Positions 35,121-44,256 of a stretch of DNA of 64,000 nucleotides are shown here, one piece after another. Position 1 is the first letter of the stretch. The number at the start of each line of letters is the position of its first letter. The position numbers and the translations under genes are program-made. Source of the DNA: Desulfomicrobium baculatum DSM 4028 (lineage in GTDB: Bacteria > Desulfobacterota > Desulfovibrionia > Desulfovibrionales > Desulfomicrobiaceae); contig NC_013173.1 of NCBI RefSeq assembly GCF_000023225.1, positions 2,420,501-2,484,500 on the forward strand. Direction: 5' to 3'. The notes beneath the pieces are model-generated. The model made no database searches and was not told the DNA's origin. It saw nothing but the letters and a program-made list of their open reading frames with translations.

Positions 35121-37592
35121 TCACATGTCGCCGTGTTCGGTACGTTCGATGATGTCGTTCTGGAGGTCGCGGGACAGGTCGCAGAAGTATGCGCTGTACC
35201 CGGCGATGCGGACCAGCAGCGAACGGTAGCTGTCCGGATCTTTCTGGGCGGCGAGCAGCGTTTCGCGATTCACGATGTTGAACTGCAGGTGCCACAGCTT
35301 CAGGTCGCACCAGGTGCGGATCATGTCCATGACCTTCCTGGTGCCCACGTCGCCCGCCACGCACTTGGGTGAGAGCTTTATGTTCAGCAGCCGGGACGCG
35401 CGGTTGGTCAGGCCGTAGTTTTTGGTATGGTAGTTGGACAGCATGACCGCGGTGGGACCGTTCCTGTCGGCGCCGTGGGACGCGGACGAGCCGTCGGACA
35501 GGGCGGTCCAGGCCAGGCGGCCGTTGGGCGTGGCGGACACGACCTTGCCGAAGGGCACATGCGAGGTGATGGGCACGTAGCGGACGTCGACGTGGATACC
35601 GCGTTCTTCGGAGCAGCGTCTGGCTTCGAGCTGGGTGAACCGGTCGATATCCTTGGCGATGCTGTCGGCGTATGGATCGTTGTTGCCGTAGCAGGGAGCG
35701 CCCTTGAGCATTTCCCGCACGGGCAGGTACCCTTCGAAGTTGGCCTTCAGGGCCGCGACGACTTCGGCCATGCTCAGCTTCTTGTCCTCGAAGACCAGCT
35801 TTTTGATGGCCGCCAGGGAATCGACGACGGTGCCGTAGCCCAGGAACTCAAAGTAGGAGTAGTCGACGCCGCCTTCGATCTTGTATTCGTGCAGGTCCTG
35901 CATATTTTCCATGCAGAGGTTGTGCATAAGAGATGAAAAAGGCGCGGCGAAGTGCATGGGCCTCAGGCGGTCGACGACGTATTGCTGCTGGAAGGCCTTG
36001 CGCAGCAGATTCAGATGCTGGGCCTTGTAAGCTTCATAGAATTCCTCCCAGGTCTGCATGGCGCAGGGATCGCCGGTCTCAAGGCCGATGACCTCGTCAC
36101 CGTAGTGCGGCATGCGGCCTTCGTGCATCAGCATCTCAAGCGCGGAAGCGAAATTGATGTAGACGCAGCCGGAGGTGTAGGTGTCGCGGTTGGGCATACG
36201 CGCCTCGGTGCAGCCGGAGACGGCGTAGTCCAAGGCTTCGCTCATGGGTGCGCCCTTGATGGCGTACAGCGGCACGACCTCCTCGTCGTTGATCAGCTTG
36301 GGAAAGCCGGAGCCATCCTTCACGGTCAGGGCCACCTCATGCAGAAACCGTTCGGGGGAGCGGCTATGGATGCGCGCCGCCAAGTCGGGATAGTTCAGGG
36401 GGAAGTCCCGCTTGGATTCGAGAAAGAGGTAGGAGAGGTCGTTGGTGGCGTCCTCGCCGTCCGGGGTCTGACCGCCGATGGTCACCGCCTCCCAGTGCGC
36501 GTATCCCTCCTGGAATTCATTACCCGTGGGGTTGATGTACAGGTCGATGAACTGGGCCATGTCGACCCACATGCATTCCAGCAGCTCGCGGGCCTCTTCG
36601 CGGGTGATGACCCCGTTTCTGATGTCGGCCTCGTAGTAGGGAAAGAGGTACTGGTCCATGCGGCCATTGGAGATGATGGCGCTGGCCTTCTGCTCGATGC
36701 GGGAAAACATCTGTACGAACCACTGGCACTGCATGGCTTCGCGAAAGCTGCGGGCGGGGTATGCGGGCACATGCTCGCAGGTCTCGGCGATCTGGAGCAG
36801 TTCCGCCTTGCGCCTCGGGTCCGTTTCCCCGGCGGCCAGATCTCTGGCCAGTTCGACGTGTCGCCTGGCCCAGATCATGACCGCGTCACAGACCAGAATC
36901 ATGGCTTCGAGGAAAGGCTTCTTGTCCCACATGTCGCGGGAATTGGTCGTATCGAGGGCGGCAAGCCTGGTCTTGGCCTCGTTCTGCATGTCCACAAGGC
37001 CGCGTTTCAGGACTTTCTCGTAGTCCGGAACCCACTGCAGGGCCGAGCGGTAGGAGGATGTCTCGCTGACCACGAATTTGGATTTGAGGCCGCGCTCGTC
37101 ATGGTAGGTCACGTTGCGGAGCTCGGCCGGCAGCACCTGATTCAGGTGTTCGTGGTAGGTCTTGCCCTCCCAATACGGTGCAATTTCCTCCACAAGGATC
37201 TTCATGTCGGAGTCCGAAATCAGAAACGGGCTCTTCGTGCGATTGGGCAGGTCCTTCATGACTTCGATGTAGAAGTCGCCGTCGATTTCCGGGTACAGGA
37301 TGCCGTACCGTCCAAGCTTGCCCACGCGACCGGCGAGGAGCTGGTCGGGAGTGATGTAAACGTTCATGTTTTCAGCGACATGCTTCAGGGCCTTGGCCCA
37401 GCGCAGGGTCAGCAGCTCGCCCTCGCTCTCCTGCATGGAGCGGGTAAAATACAGGGCGCGCTCAATGTCGACATGAGGTACCGCAAACTGGTTGCGTTCA
37501 AGGATCTTGTAGACCCGTTCACGACCGTTCCGGTTGATTTGAGTTGCTCCCGAGATGCGTTCTTCCTGGGGGGACTGGCAGCAGGTGGTCAT
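35121..37592 (-). CDS. islA: Glycyl-radical sulfite-lyase (isethionate or dihydroxypropanesulfonate type)
   Basis: An 823-residue glycyl-radical enzyme cleaving a C-S bond to release sulfite. Thiyl Cys461 and Glu463 lie in [16 protein letters not shown]; the radical glycine is Gly798 (RIAGYSAYF). From memory, Bilophila IslA has 830 residues with Arg189, Gln193, Trp374, Cys468, Glu470, Arg678 and Gly805; every counterpart here (Arg182, Gln186, Trp367, Cys461, Glu463, Arg671, Gly798) is shifted by exactly seven. The position of IslA Phe680 is Val673, so substrate size may differ. GGAG precedes ATG 37592, and a sigma-54-type promoter and palindrome lie upstream. Related HpsG cleaves dihydroxypropanesulfonate; sequence alone does not settle which. 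Confidence 0.88.
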   Translation of the reverse strand: MTTCCQSPQEERISGATQINRNGRERVYKILERNQFAVPHVDIERALYFTRSMQESEGELLTLRWAKALKHVAENMNVYITPDQLLAGRVGKLGRYGILYPEIDGDFYIEVMKDLPNRTKSPFLISDSDMKILVEEIAPYWEGKTYHEHLNQVLPAELRNVTYHDERGLKSKFVVSETSSYRSALQWVPDYEKVLKRGLVDMQNEAKTRLAALDTTNSRDMWDKKPFLEAMILVCDAVMIWARRHVELARDLAAGETDPRRKAELLQIAETCEHVPAYPARSFREAMQCQWFVQMFSRIEQKASAIISNGRMDQYLFPYYEADIRNGVITREEARELLECMWVDMAQFIDLYINPTGNEFQEGYAHWEAVTIGGQTPDGEDATNDLSYLFLESKRDFPLNYPDLAARIHSRSPERFLHEVALTVKDGSGFPKLINDEEVVPLYAIKGAPMSEALDYAVSGCTEARMPNRDTYTSGCVYINFASALEMLMHEGRMPHYGDEVIGLETGDPCAMQTWEEFYEAYKAQHLNLLRKAFQQQYVVDRLRPMHFAAPFSSLMHNLCMENMQDLHEYKIEGGVDYSYFEFLGYGTVVDSLAAIKKLVFEDKKLSMAEVVAALKANFEGYLPVREMLKGAPCYGNNDPYADSIAKDIDRFTQLEARRCSEERGIHVDVRYVPITSHVPFGKVVSATPNGRLAWTALSDGSSASHGADRNGPTAVMLSNYHTKNYGLTNRASRLLNIKLSPKCVAGDVGTRKVMDMIRTWCDLKLWHLQFNIVNRETLLAAQKDPDSYRSLLVRIAGYSAYFCDLSRDLQNDIIERTEHGDM

Positions 37593-37658
37593 ATTCGTCT
37601 CCTCAGCCTTGCGGCGTGAATGTTTTTTTCAAAGCACGTCATGTGCTTTTTCCTCAAA

Positions 37659-37674
37659 AGCAGATGGCATGCCA
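37659..37674 (-). promoter_or_regulatory. Sigma-54-type promoter of the sulfonate lyase operon
   Basis: On the minus strand TGGCATGCCATCTGCT has GG and GC ten bases apart and matches 9 of 11 consensus positions (TGGCACG-N4-TTGCW). Expected start near 37648, about 55 bases before the lyase ATG. Confidence 0.7.
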
Positions 37675-37809
37675 TAATCATAACAAACTGTTTTTATGAG
37701 ACAAAATATTCATAGCCGCATTCAGGTTATGAGGCGCAGGGGTTGCGCAATGATGCGAAACAGAGACTTTTTAATTTTTTAAACAATGATTTCAACGATA
37801 AAGCCATAT

Positions 37810-37827
37810 TGTCTCAGTTTTGAGACA
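37810..37827. promoter_or_regulatory. Perfect 18-bp palindrome, candidate activator site for the lyase operon
   Basis: TGTCTCAGTTTTGAGACA has perfect 7-bp arms and a 4-base spacer. It lies about 135 bases upstream of the lyase -24 element, a usual distance for enhancer-binding proteins. The half-site TGAGACA recurs at 37697-37703. It is unlike the TGCCCG palindrome of the other promoters, suggesting a second activator. Confidence 0.6.
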
Positions 37828-37967
37828 GGTCTGGTTGTTGCGAAAGTGCGGGAAGAACCGTGATTGCGCCCCGGAAGGACCGCAGGCCGGGATGACCCGC
37901 GCAATCGAACCCTTGAGGGCATTATCTTGCCCGGACGCGCCCACTTCTTGCCCGAAAACAACCAAAG

Positions 37968-37983
37968 TGCCCGCTTACGGGCA
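37968..37983. promoter_or_regulatory. 16-bp palindrome, candidate activator site for the dehydrogenase-LarA operon
   Basis: TGCCCGCTTACGGGCA has perfect 6-bp arms. It is about 90-100 bases upstream of the -24 element at 38071. Matches the pattern at 30727-30761 and 48008-48023. Direct TGCCCG half-sites lie 19 and 40 bases further upstream. Confidence 0.65.
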
Positions 37984-38070
37984 GACGCGACTCCCGCCCC
38001 AAATCTGCTCATCTACAAAAATGTCCCGTAGTCTGAGCACATAACGACATCCTCTCATCAGGGAATGCCT

Positions 38071-38086
38071 TGGAACGCTCTTTGCT
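38071..38086 (+). promoter_or_regulatory. Sigma-54-type promoter of the dehydrogenase-LarA operon
   Basis: TGGAACGCTCTTTGCT matches 10 of 11 positions of TGGCACG-N4-TTGCW with correct spacing. Expected start near 38097, about 85 bases before the ATG at 38182. Confidence 0.75.
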
Positions 38087-38181
38087 CAAGGTTCGGAAGG
38101 ATGGACGTGACAGGAGTTCTCCTTTTTTTGAACTCGTTAATTTTCCAGAATAATTACATGACAACTTCAACGGAGGCAGAC

Positions 38182-39042
38182 ATGCAGATCGGATTCATCG
38201 GAGTAGGACTGATGGGAGGCCCACTGGCCCGCAACCTGATTCGCGCCGGCAAGAATGTGCTCGTTTTCGACCTCAGCGAAGAGGCCGTGAAGCGCACCCT
38301 CGCCGTCGGCACCACCGGCAAGGCTGCCGCCGCCGTGGCGGACCTGGCCTCCTGCGACATCGTCTTCACCAGCCTGCCCCTGCCGCAGCACATCAAGGGC
38401 GTCGTCCTCGGTGAAACAGGACTCTATGCCAAGATGCGCAAGGGCGCGCTGCACATTGAACTTTCCACCATTGATCCGGGTGCCGCCAACGAGATGCGGG
38501 CCGCTGCGGAAAAAGCGGGCCTGGGGTATCTGCAGTGCACCCTGGGCAAGACTCCGGCCCATGCGGAAAAGGCCGAAGAACCCATGTTCATCGGTGGCGA
38601 AAAGGCCCTGTATGCCGCCAATGAAGACCTGTTCAAGGTCATCGGCATCCCCAGCTATGTCGGAACCGTCGATGCGTCCTGCGCCGTCAAGCTCATCTCC
38701 AACATGATCGGCATGACCAACCTCGCCGTGCTCGCCGAAGGCATCAAGGTCGGCGACAAGGCCGGCCTGGATCGAACCCTGCTGCTCGAACTTTTGTCCG
38801 ACACCGGCGCCCGCAGCTTCCAGATGGACGTGCGCGGTCCGTGGATCGCGGCCGATGACTACAATCCTCGCTTCGGACTGGATCTGGCGCTCAAAGACGT
38901 GCGCCTTGGGCTGGAAATGGCCCGCGCCTGGGATCTTGATCTAAAAGCCATGGAAGCCGCCCTGGTCTACTACAAAAACGCCAGCGCCGAAGGCTACGGC
39001 AAGGAAGACTGCAACGCAGTCGCCAAGGTCGTCGGCAAATAA
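38182..39042 (+). CDS. Beta-hydroxyacid dehydrogenase, YihU-like (candidate sulfolactaldehyde/dihydroxypropanesulfonate oxidoreductase)
   Basis: A 286-residue NAD(P)-dependent 3-hydroxyisobutyrate-dehydrogenase-family enzyme. The Rossmann loop GFIGVGLMGGP, the substrate-loop Ser95 in ELSTIDP and the catalytic Lys170 (CAVKLISNM) are in place. At the substrate site it has GKTPAHA (122-128). E. coli YihU, the sulfolactaldehyde reductase, has GRTSANA there from memory, whereas most relatives have a PVSGG-type loop. Lys in place of Arg could bind a sulfonate. ATG 38182 is chosen for GGAGG. First gene of a long operon with the TRAP transporter, AOR, MoaD, LarA and ThiF genes. In the oxidising direction it would turn dihydroxypropanesulfonate into sulfolactaldehyde (inference). 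Confidence 0.82.
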   Translation: MQIGFIGVGLMGGPLARNLIRAGKNVLVFDLSEEAVKRTLAVGTTGKAAAAVADLASCDIVFTSLPLPQHIKGVVLGETGLYAKMRKGALHIELSTIDPGAANEMRAAAEKAGLGYLQCTLGKTPAHAEKAEEPMFIGGEKALYAANEDLFKVIGIPSYVGTVDASCAVKLISNMIGMTNLAVLAEGIKVGDKAGLDRTLLLELLSDTGARSFQMDVRGPWIAADDYNPRFGLDLALKDVRLGLEMARAWDLDLKAMEAALVYYKNASAEGYGKEDCNAVAKVVGK

Positions 39043-39218
39043 CCGTTTTTTCTCAAGTTCGAGGGTTTTCGCGATAACGCAGTGAGAAACGCCTTACCAT
39101 GAGTCCTGCGGGAAGCGGCAAAACCGCTTCCCATATCCTTCAGATACGGTGAATGCCCTGCATGGATGTCCTGTGCAGGCGGAGATATAACCCAGCCAGA
39201 GATCAAAGGAGAGACCGC

Positions 39219-40214
39219 ATGAGACGAGTTCTGTACGCCATCACGGCCCTAGTTTTTCTGTTCAGCGTGACGACGGCTTCCGCCGCCGAGTACAAGAAAA
39301 TGACCATCAGGGCTGCCACGGCCAACCCCGAAGGCAGCCTGCACACCACGGCGATCAACAAGTTCAAAGAGATCATCGAAAAAGAATCCGGAGGACAGAT
39401 CACCGTCCAGACCTTCTACGGCGGCTCCATGGGCGACGAACAGTCCAATGTCCGCCAGCTTCGCAGCCAGGAAATCCACTTGGCCGTCCTGGCCGTGGGC
39501 AACCTGACCCCCTTCGCCTCCCAGGCCAACATCTTTTACCTGCCCTACATGTTCCCCAAGATTGACTCGGCCTACCAGCTGCTGGGCCATGACGACTTCA
39601 CCGCCAAGGTCGCCGACAAGGTCGTCGAACAAAGCGGCACCCGGCCCCTGTCCTGGCTCATCGGCGGCTACCGTCACATCACCAACTCCAAGCACCCCAT
39701 CGCCAAGATCGACGACCTGCAGGGGCTGAAAATCCGCGTGCCCCCCGTGGCCGTGCAGCTCGAAGCCTTCAAGTCCTGGGGCGTAGAACCTCACCCCCTG
39801 GCCTGGTCCGAGACCTTCAATGCCCTGCAGCAGGGTGTCATCGACGGCCAGGAAAACCCGCACACCGTCAACCGCGACCAGAAGTTCTGGGAAGTCCAGA
39901 AGCACATCACCGAACTGCACTACATGCTCTGGGTAGGCCCCATGCTGGTCAGCGAAGCCTGGTACGCCAAGCTTGACGCCGACACCAAGGCCCTCGTGGA
40001 CAAGGCCGCCAAGGAAGCTGCGCAGCACGAATGGAAGTGGGCAGCAGAACAGGATGCCGTGGCCAAGCAACAGTGCATCGACAAGGGCATGGAAGTCACG
40101 GAACTGACCGACGAACCCGTATGGCAGGAAAAAGCCCGCACCGTATGGCCCCAGTTCGAGGAGCAGGTCGGCGGCAAGGCCATGATCGACGAAGCCGTCT
40201 CCCTTATGAACTAA
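39219..40214 (+). CDS. dctP: TRAP transporter substrate-binding protein (DctP family)
   Basis: A 331-residue periplasmic receptor with a signal peptide (residues 1-23, ending TTASAAE). The TRAP pattern is present: a long hinge helix and the IRVPPVAVQLEAFKSWGVEP and WSETFNALQQGVIDGQENP segments near residues 165-210. The Arg in IRVPP normally grips an acidic group of the ligand, here plausibly a sulfonate or carboxylate. GGAGA precedes ATG 39219. Cotranscribed with dctQ and dctM. TRAP systems carry isethionate and dihydroxypropanesulfonate in related organisms. Confidence 0.92.
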   Translation: MRRVLYAITALVFLFSVTTASAAEYKKMTIRAATANPEGSLHTTAINKFKEIIEKESGGQITVQTFYGGSMGDEQSNVRQLRSQEIHLAVLAVGNLTPFASQANIFYLPYMFPKIDSAYQLLGHDDFTAKVADKVVEQSGTRPLSWLIGGYRHITNSKHPIAKIDDLQGLKIRVPPVAVQLEAFKSWGVEPHPLAWSETFNALQQGVIDGQENPHTVNRDQKFWEVQKHITELHYMLWVGPMLVSEAWYAKLDADTKALVDKAAKEAAQHEWKWAAEQDAVAKQQCIDKGMEVTELTDEPVWQEKARTVWPQFEEQVGGKAMIDEAVSLMN

Positions 40215-40240
40215 ACAAACACTGAAGGAGGCAGGCAATC

Positions 40241-40771
40241 ATGTCGACTCAGACGACGTCAATCATTCGCAAGCTGTACGATAATTTCGAGGAAATCCTG
40301 AGCGTCGTGTGCGTCGGGGTCATGGTCGCCTGCCTCATGCTTCAGGTCGGAGCGCGCTGGATCGGTGGGCAAGGCTTACCCTGGACGGAGGAGCTCAGCC
40401 GCTTCGCCTTTCTGTGGGCCGTATTTTCCGCGGCGGCCCTCGTAGCCAAGCACGGGTCCCATGTCCGCATCACCGCCCAGTATCTGCTCATGCCGCCGAA
40501 ATACCGGCTGGGCTTCCGGATGTTCACCGACACCATCTGGATAATCTTCAACATCTACATAGCCTGGATAAGCTGGCAGGTGGTCAGCAGCGGGCTGGAA
40601 TTCCCGGAGCTTTCGCCCACCCTGAATATCGTCAGAGGCTATATAGAAATGATCATCCCGTTCGGCTTCGTGCTCATGAGCTGGCGAATCGTGGAAGGCT
40701 ACGTCATCAGGTTCAGAAACGGAACCCTCATCGAACTTGTGCAAGAAGAATTTGAAAAGGGGGACAAATAA
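40241..40771 (+). CDS. dctQ: TRAP transporter small membrane subunit (DctQ family)
   Basis: A 176-residue membrane protein with four hydrophobic segments and the ISWQVVSSGLEFPELSPTL region typical of DctQ. It stabilises the large subunit. It starts 27 bases after the binding-protein gene and its stop shares a base with the start of the next gene. Confidence 0.9.
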   Translation: MSTQTTSIIRKLYDNFEEILSVVCVGVMVACLMLQVGARWIGGQGLPWTEELSRFAFLWAVFSAAALVAKHGSHVRITAQYLLMPPKYRLGFRMFTDTIWIIFNIYIAWISWQVVSSGLEFPELSPTLNIVRGYIEMIIPFGFVLMSWRIVEGYVIRFRNGTLIELVQEEFEKGDK

Positions 40772-42075
40772 TGGAACTCTCCGTCTTGCAAATGGTCCTT
40801 ATCACCCTGGGCGTATTCTTCCTGCTGGGGATGCCGGTCTTCATGAGCCTGGCCATCTCGGCCGTCGTGGCCCTGACCTTTGGCGGTTATCTCCCCATGT
40901 CCGTCATCCACAACTCGATTTTCGACGGGCTGAACATCTTTCCACTCCTGGCCATCCCCTGCTTCGTCATCGCCGGCACCCTCATGGAGTACGGCAACAT
41001 CACGAACCAGATCGTTGAAGTGGTCAAGCAGATGGTCGGCCGCATGCACGGGGGCCTTGGAATCACCACCATCCTGGCCTGCACCTTCTTCGCGGCCATC
41101 TCGGGCTCGGGCCCGGGCACCGTTGCCGCGGTGGGAACCATCCTGATCCCGGCCATGATCCGCAGCGGTTACAGCAAGGATTACGCGGCGTCCGTGGCCT
41201 CATCCGGCGGCACAATCGGTCTGCTCATCCCGCCCAGCAACCCCATGATCATCTATTCCATCCTCGGCAACGTGTCGGTCACGGCCATGTTCACCGCCGG
41301 TTTCATCCCCGGCTTCATGGTCGGTCTGGTCATGTGCCTCACGGCCTGGTCCGTGGCGAGGAGGAAAGGATTCCGCGGCGACGAGAATACCCCGCCGTTC
41401 AACCTGGTCACTTTTCTGAAAACCCTCTGGAAAAGCTTTTTCTCGCTGCTGACCCCCTTCGTCATCCTGGGCTCCATCTATTCAGGGCTATGCACCCCCG
41501 TCGAAGCGGCCGTCCTGGCTATCGCCTACGCCATGTTCGTCGGCATAGTCATCAATCGCGCCCTGCGGCCCGTTCATATTTACAAGGCCTTGCTGGAAGG
41601 CGCCCTGCTCTGCGGAGCCGTGCTGCTCATCGTCGGCACCTCGACCCTGTTCGGCAAGATCCTGACCTTCGAGGAAGCCCCCCAGCGCTTGGCCGCAGCC
41701 GTCATGAGCATCTCCCAGGACCCCAAGATCGTCCTGCTGCTCATCATCGGCGTGCTGATCATCCTCGGCATGTTCATGGAGACCCTGTCCACCATCATCA
41801 TCCTGGTACCGGTCCTCATGCCCATGCTGCACGTGGTCGGCATCGATCCCATCCACTTCGGCATCATCCTGGTGGTGACCAACGAAATGGCCCTGCTCAC
41901 GCCGCCTCTGGGGGTCAACCTGTTCGTGGCGTCGCGATTGGCGAACATCTCGGTGGAGCGCATCTCTATCGGCGTGCTGCCCTTCCTTGCCGCGCTTCTG
42001 GTCTGCATCCTGATCCTGACATTCTTCCCCGAAATATCCACCTGGCTGCCGTACACGCTGGGCATGGGACAATAA
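40771..42075 (+). CDS. dctM: TRAP transporter large permease (DctM family)
   Basis: A 434-residue protein with about twelve hydrophobic helices. The GSGPGTVAAVGTILIPAMIRSGYSKDYAASVASSGGTIGLLIPPSNP stretch is split over the DctM signature region, and the GMFMETLSTIIILVPVLMP region is also typical. It should bring the ligand in with sodium. Single-base overlap with dctQ shows coupling. The three genes together form one complete TRAP importer inside the sigma-54 operon. Confidence 0.92.
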   Translation: MELSVLQMVLITLGVFFLLGMPVFMSLAISAVVALTFGGYLPMSVIHNSIFDGLNIFPLLAIPCFVIAGTLMEYGNITNQIVEVVKQMVGRMHGGLGITTILACTFFAAISGSGPGTVAAVGTILIPAMIRSGYSKDYAASVASSGGTIGLLIPPSNPMIIYSILGNVSVTAMFTAGFIPGFMVGLVMCLTAWSVARRKGFRGDENTPPFNLVTFLKTLWKSFFSLLTPFVILGSIYSGLCTPVEAAVLAIAYAMFVGIVINRALRPVHIYKALLEGALLCGAVLLIVGTSTLFGKILTFEEAPQRLAAAVMSISQDPKIVLLLIIGVLIILGMFMETLSTIIILVPVLMPMLHVVGIDPIHFGIILVVTNEMALLTPPLGVNLFVASRLANISVERISIGVLPFLAALLVCILILTFFPEISTWLPYTLGMGQ

Positions 42076-42144
42076 ACAGATACTTCCGGCGACGGGCATT
42101 CCGTCGCCGGAAATTGGCTACATAAAATTCCAAGGAGAGCGAAA

Positions 42145-44004
42145 ATGCCGTATGGTTATAACGGAAAAATCCTGGTGGTTGACCTGACTGCGGGCACGTG
42201 GTCCGTGGATGAACACGATGAAACATGGTACCGCACCTACTGGGGCGGCGGTGCCCTGGCCAGCTGGTACATGCACAAATTCATCCCGACGAAGACCGAT
42301 CCCCTCGGTCCGGAAAACGTTCTCATTTTCGCGGCCTCGGTGCTCTGCGGCTGCGGCATGTCGGGTTTCAACCGCTACACGGTGGCGGCCATGAGTCCCC
42401 TGACAGGGGGCTTTGGCGAATCCGAAGCGGCCGGATATTTCGGCCCGGAGATGAAGCACGCCGGCTTTGACGCCGTTGTCTTCAAGGGCAAATCGTCCAA
42501 ACCCGTTTATCTGTGGATCAACAAGGGGCAGGTCGAACTGCGCCCCGCCGGTCAGCTTTGGGGCATGGAAAACGCGCCGTTCCTGGACGCCGTCCGCGAG
42601 GAACTGGGCGACAAGAAGATCCGCATCGCCTCCATCGGGCCCGCCGGCGAGAAGATGAGCCGCCTGGCCTGCATCATCAACGAACTGGCCCACGCCAACG
42701 GCCGCAGCGGCATGGGCGCGGTCATGGGCTCCAAGAATTTGAAAGCCGTCATCGTGCGCGGAGAGGAAGGCGGCATCGAACTCGCCAACCCCGAGGCCTT
42801 CAAGGAACTCAATCTGTTCCACCGCAAGCGCATCGGCGAACACATGCCAAACGTCGGCATGCGCAAGTTCGGCACGGTCCAGCACATGATGGCCCAGCAG
42901 AACTCCGGCATCCTGCCGACCCGCAACTGGAAGGACTGCCAGTTCGAAGACGCGGCCAAGCTCGGCTGGGAAGGCTACGAAAAAGTCTTCGACGGCAACC
43001 ACACCTGTTACAAATGCACCGTGGCCTGCAAGCGCAAGGTCAACAACATCGCCGAAAAGCGCTACGGCGGACCCGAGTACGAAACCCTGGCCGCCCTTGG
43101 TTCCATGTGCGGCGTGGGCGATCTGGACGCGGTTTGCCGGGGTCACGAGCTCTGCAACGCCATGGGCCTTGATACCGTAGGGGCCGGAGCCGCCGTGGCC
43201 TTTGCCATGGAACTGGCCCAAAAGGGCATCCTCGACGCCAAGGACATGGGCGGACGGCTGATCACCTTCGGTGACGGCGCGGGCATGCTCGAACTGCTGG
43301 GCAAAATCGCTCGCCGTGAAGGACTTGGCGACATCCTCGCCGATGGTGTCAAACGTGCGGCCGAGCGCATCGGCAAGGGCTCCGAGGAATACGCATTCCA
43401 CGTCAAGGGACAGGAACCGGCCTTTCATGATCCGCGCGGCAAGACCGGCGTGGGCCTTGGTTTTGCCCTGTCCCCCACGGGCGCGGACCATATCGAGGCC
43501 CCGCATGAGGTCCCCTTCCAGGGTGAAGGCGTGAAACTCGTCAACCCGCTCGGCATCATCGTGGCCCCCAAGGCTCTGGACAACGGCCTGGGCAAAGTGC
43601 GCTACTTCATCGCGGGTGAAAAGACCTGGGCCATGAACAACACGCTCGGCATCTGCAATTTCGTGGTCGCGCCCCTCTTCGCGCTGAGTTACGCCAAGCT
43701 GTGCGAAGTCGTCGAAGCGGTGACGGGCTGGTCAACCAGCCTGCACGAACTCATGCTCGTCGCGGAGCGCTCCATGGTCCTCGCACGCATGTTCAACATA
43801 CGGGAAGGCATGGACAGCAAGGACGACACACTGTTCCGCCGCATGTTCGAGCCTCTGCCGGAAGGCCCCCTCAAAGGCACGACCATTGATCCGACGGAAT
43901 TCAAGAACATGCTGGGCATGTATTATGCCATGATGAACTGGACTGAAAAAGGCATCCCGCGTGAAGGGGCTCTCTACAACCTGAGCCTCGATTGGCTGAA
44001 TTAG
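42145..44004 (+). CDS. aor: Tungsten aldehyde:ferredoxin oxidoreductase (AOR family)
   Basis: A 619-residue cytosolic enzyme oxidising aldehydes to acids with ferredoxin as acceptor. Cluster ligands are Cys288, Cys291, Cys295 (CYKCTVACK) and Cys504 (LGICNF). Pyrococcus AOR uses 288, 291, 295 and 494. Glu313 in GPEYETLAALG and His449 in GADHIEAP match the catalytic pair. The NRYTVAAMSPLTGGFGES loop binds tungstopterin. GGAGA precedes ATG 42145. It is in the operon with its own MoaD-like and ThiF-like cofactor genes. Likely substrates by context are acetaldehyde (from isethionate) or sulfolactaldehyde. Confidence 0.92.
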   Translation: MPYGYNGKILVVDLTAGTWSVDEHDETWYRTYWGGGALASWYMHKFIPTKTDPLGPENVLIFAASVLCGCGMSGFNRYTVAAMSPLTGGFGESEAAGYFGPEMKHAGFDAVVFKGKSSKPVYLWINKGQVELRPAGQLWGMENAPFLDAVREELGDKKIRIASIGPAGEKMSRLACIINELAHANGRSGMGAVMGSKNLKAVIVRGEEGGIELANPEAFKELNLFHRKRIGEHMPNVGMRKFGTVQHMMAQQNSGILPTRNWKDCQFEDAAKLGWEGYEKVFDGNHTCYKCTVACKRKVNNIAEKRYGGPEYETLAALGSMCGVGDLDAVCRGHELCNAMGLDTVGAGAAVAFAMELAQKGILDAKDMGGRLITFGDGAGMLELLGKIARREGLGDILADGVKRAAERIGKGSEEYAFHVKGQEPAFHDPRGKTGVGLGFALSPTGADHIEAPHEVPFQGEGVKLVNPLGIIVAPKALDNGLGKVRYFIAGEKTWAMNNTLGICNFVVAPLFALSYAKLCEVVEAVTGWSTSLHELMLVAERSMVLARMFNIREGMDSKDDTLFRRMFEPLPEGPLKGTTIDPTEFKNMLGMYYAMMNWTEKGIPREGALYNLSLDWLN

Positions 44005-44012
44005 CCGCACAG

Positions 44013-44252
44013 ATGGACGAACGCATGCGCATCAGCCTGACCCTGGAGGCCATCCTCGCCAAATACGCGCCGGAAAACCCGGAGGCATACGAAATTCCCG
44101 GCCCCCTGACGGTGGAGGAACTCATCCTCCACCTGGGCATTCCCGAGGATCTCGTCATGTTTGTCATCGTCAACGGACAGATGGCGCCCCTGAAGACACG
44201 GCTGCAGGACAATGCGTCCGTATCCCTGTGTCCTTACATATGCGGAGGCTAG
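44013..44252 (+). CDS. MoaD/ThiS-like ubiquitin-fold sulfur carrier
   Basis: A 79-residue beta-grasp protein ending in the GG required for activation (YICGG). An upstream TTG frame exists, but ATG 44013 gives the usual length; the gene starts just after the AOR stop. MoaD-like proteins beside AOR genes are thought to supply sulfur to the pterin cofactor. The ThiF-like E1 gene two positions downstream would adenylate it. The ribosome site of the next gene, GGAGG, lies in its last codons. Confidence 0.82.
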   Translation: MDERMRISLTLEAILAKYAPENPEAYEIPGPLTVEELILHLGIPEDLVMFVIVNGQMAPLKTRLQDNASVSLCPYICGG

Positions 44253-44256
44253 CATC

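Larger units (their letters stand above)
37593..38181. other. Divergent control region of the sulfonate island
   Basis: This 590-base gap lies between the lyase and the dehydrogenase-LarA operon. From left: sigma-54-type promoter on the minus strand (37659-37674), half-site TGAGACA (37697-37703), palindrome TGTCTCA-N4-TGAGACA (37810-37827), TGCCCG half-sites at 37928-37933 and 37949-37954, palindrome TGCCCG-N4-CGGGCA (37968-37983) and sigma-54-type promoter on the plus strand (38071-38086). No gene is seen. Confidence 0.75.

Noticed and set aside
35952-37619. 555-codon plus-strand open frame over the lyase
   Set aside because: Antisense shadow of the glycyl-radical enzyme, whose motifs are unambiguous.
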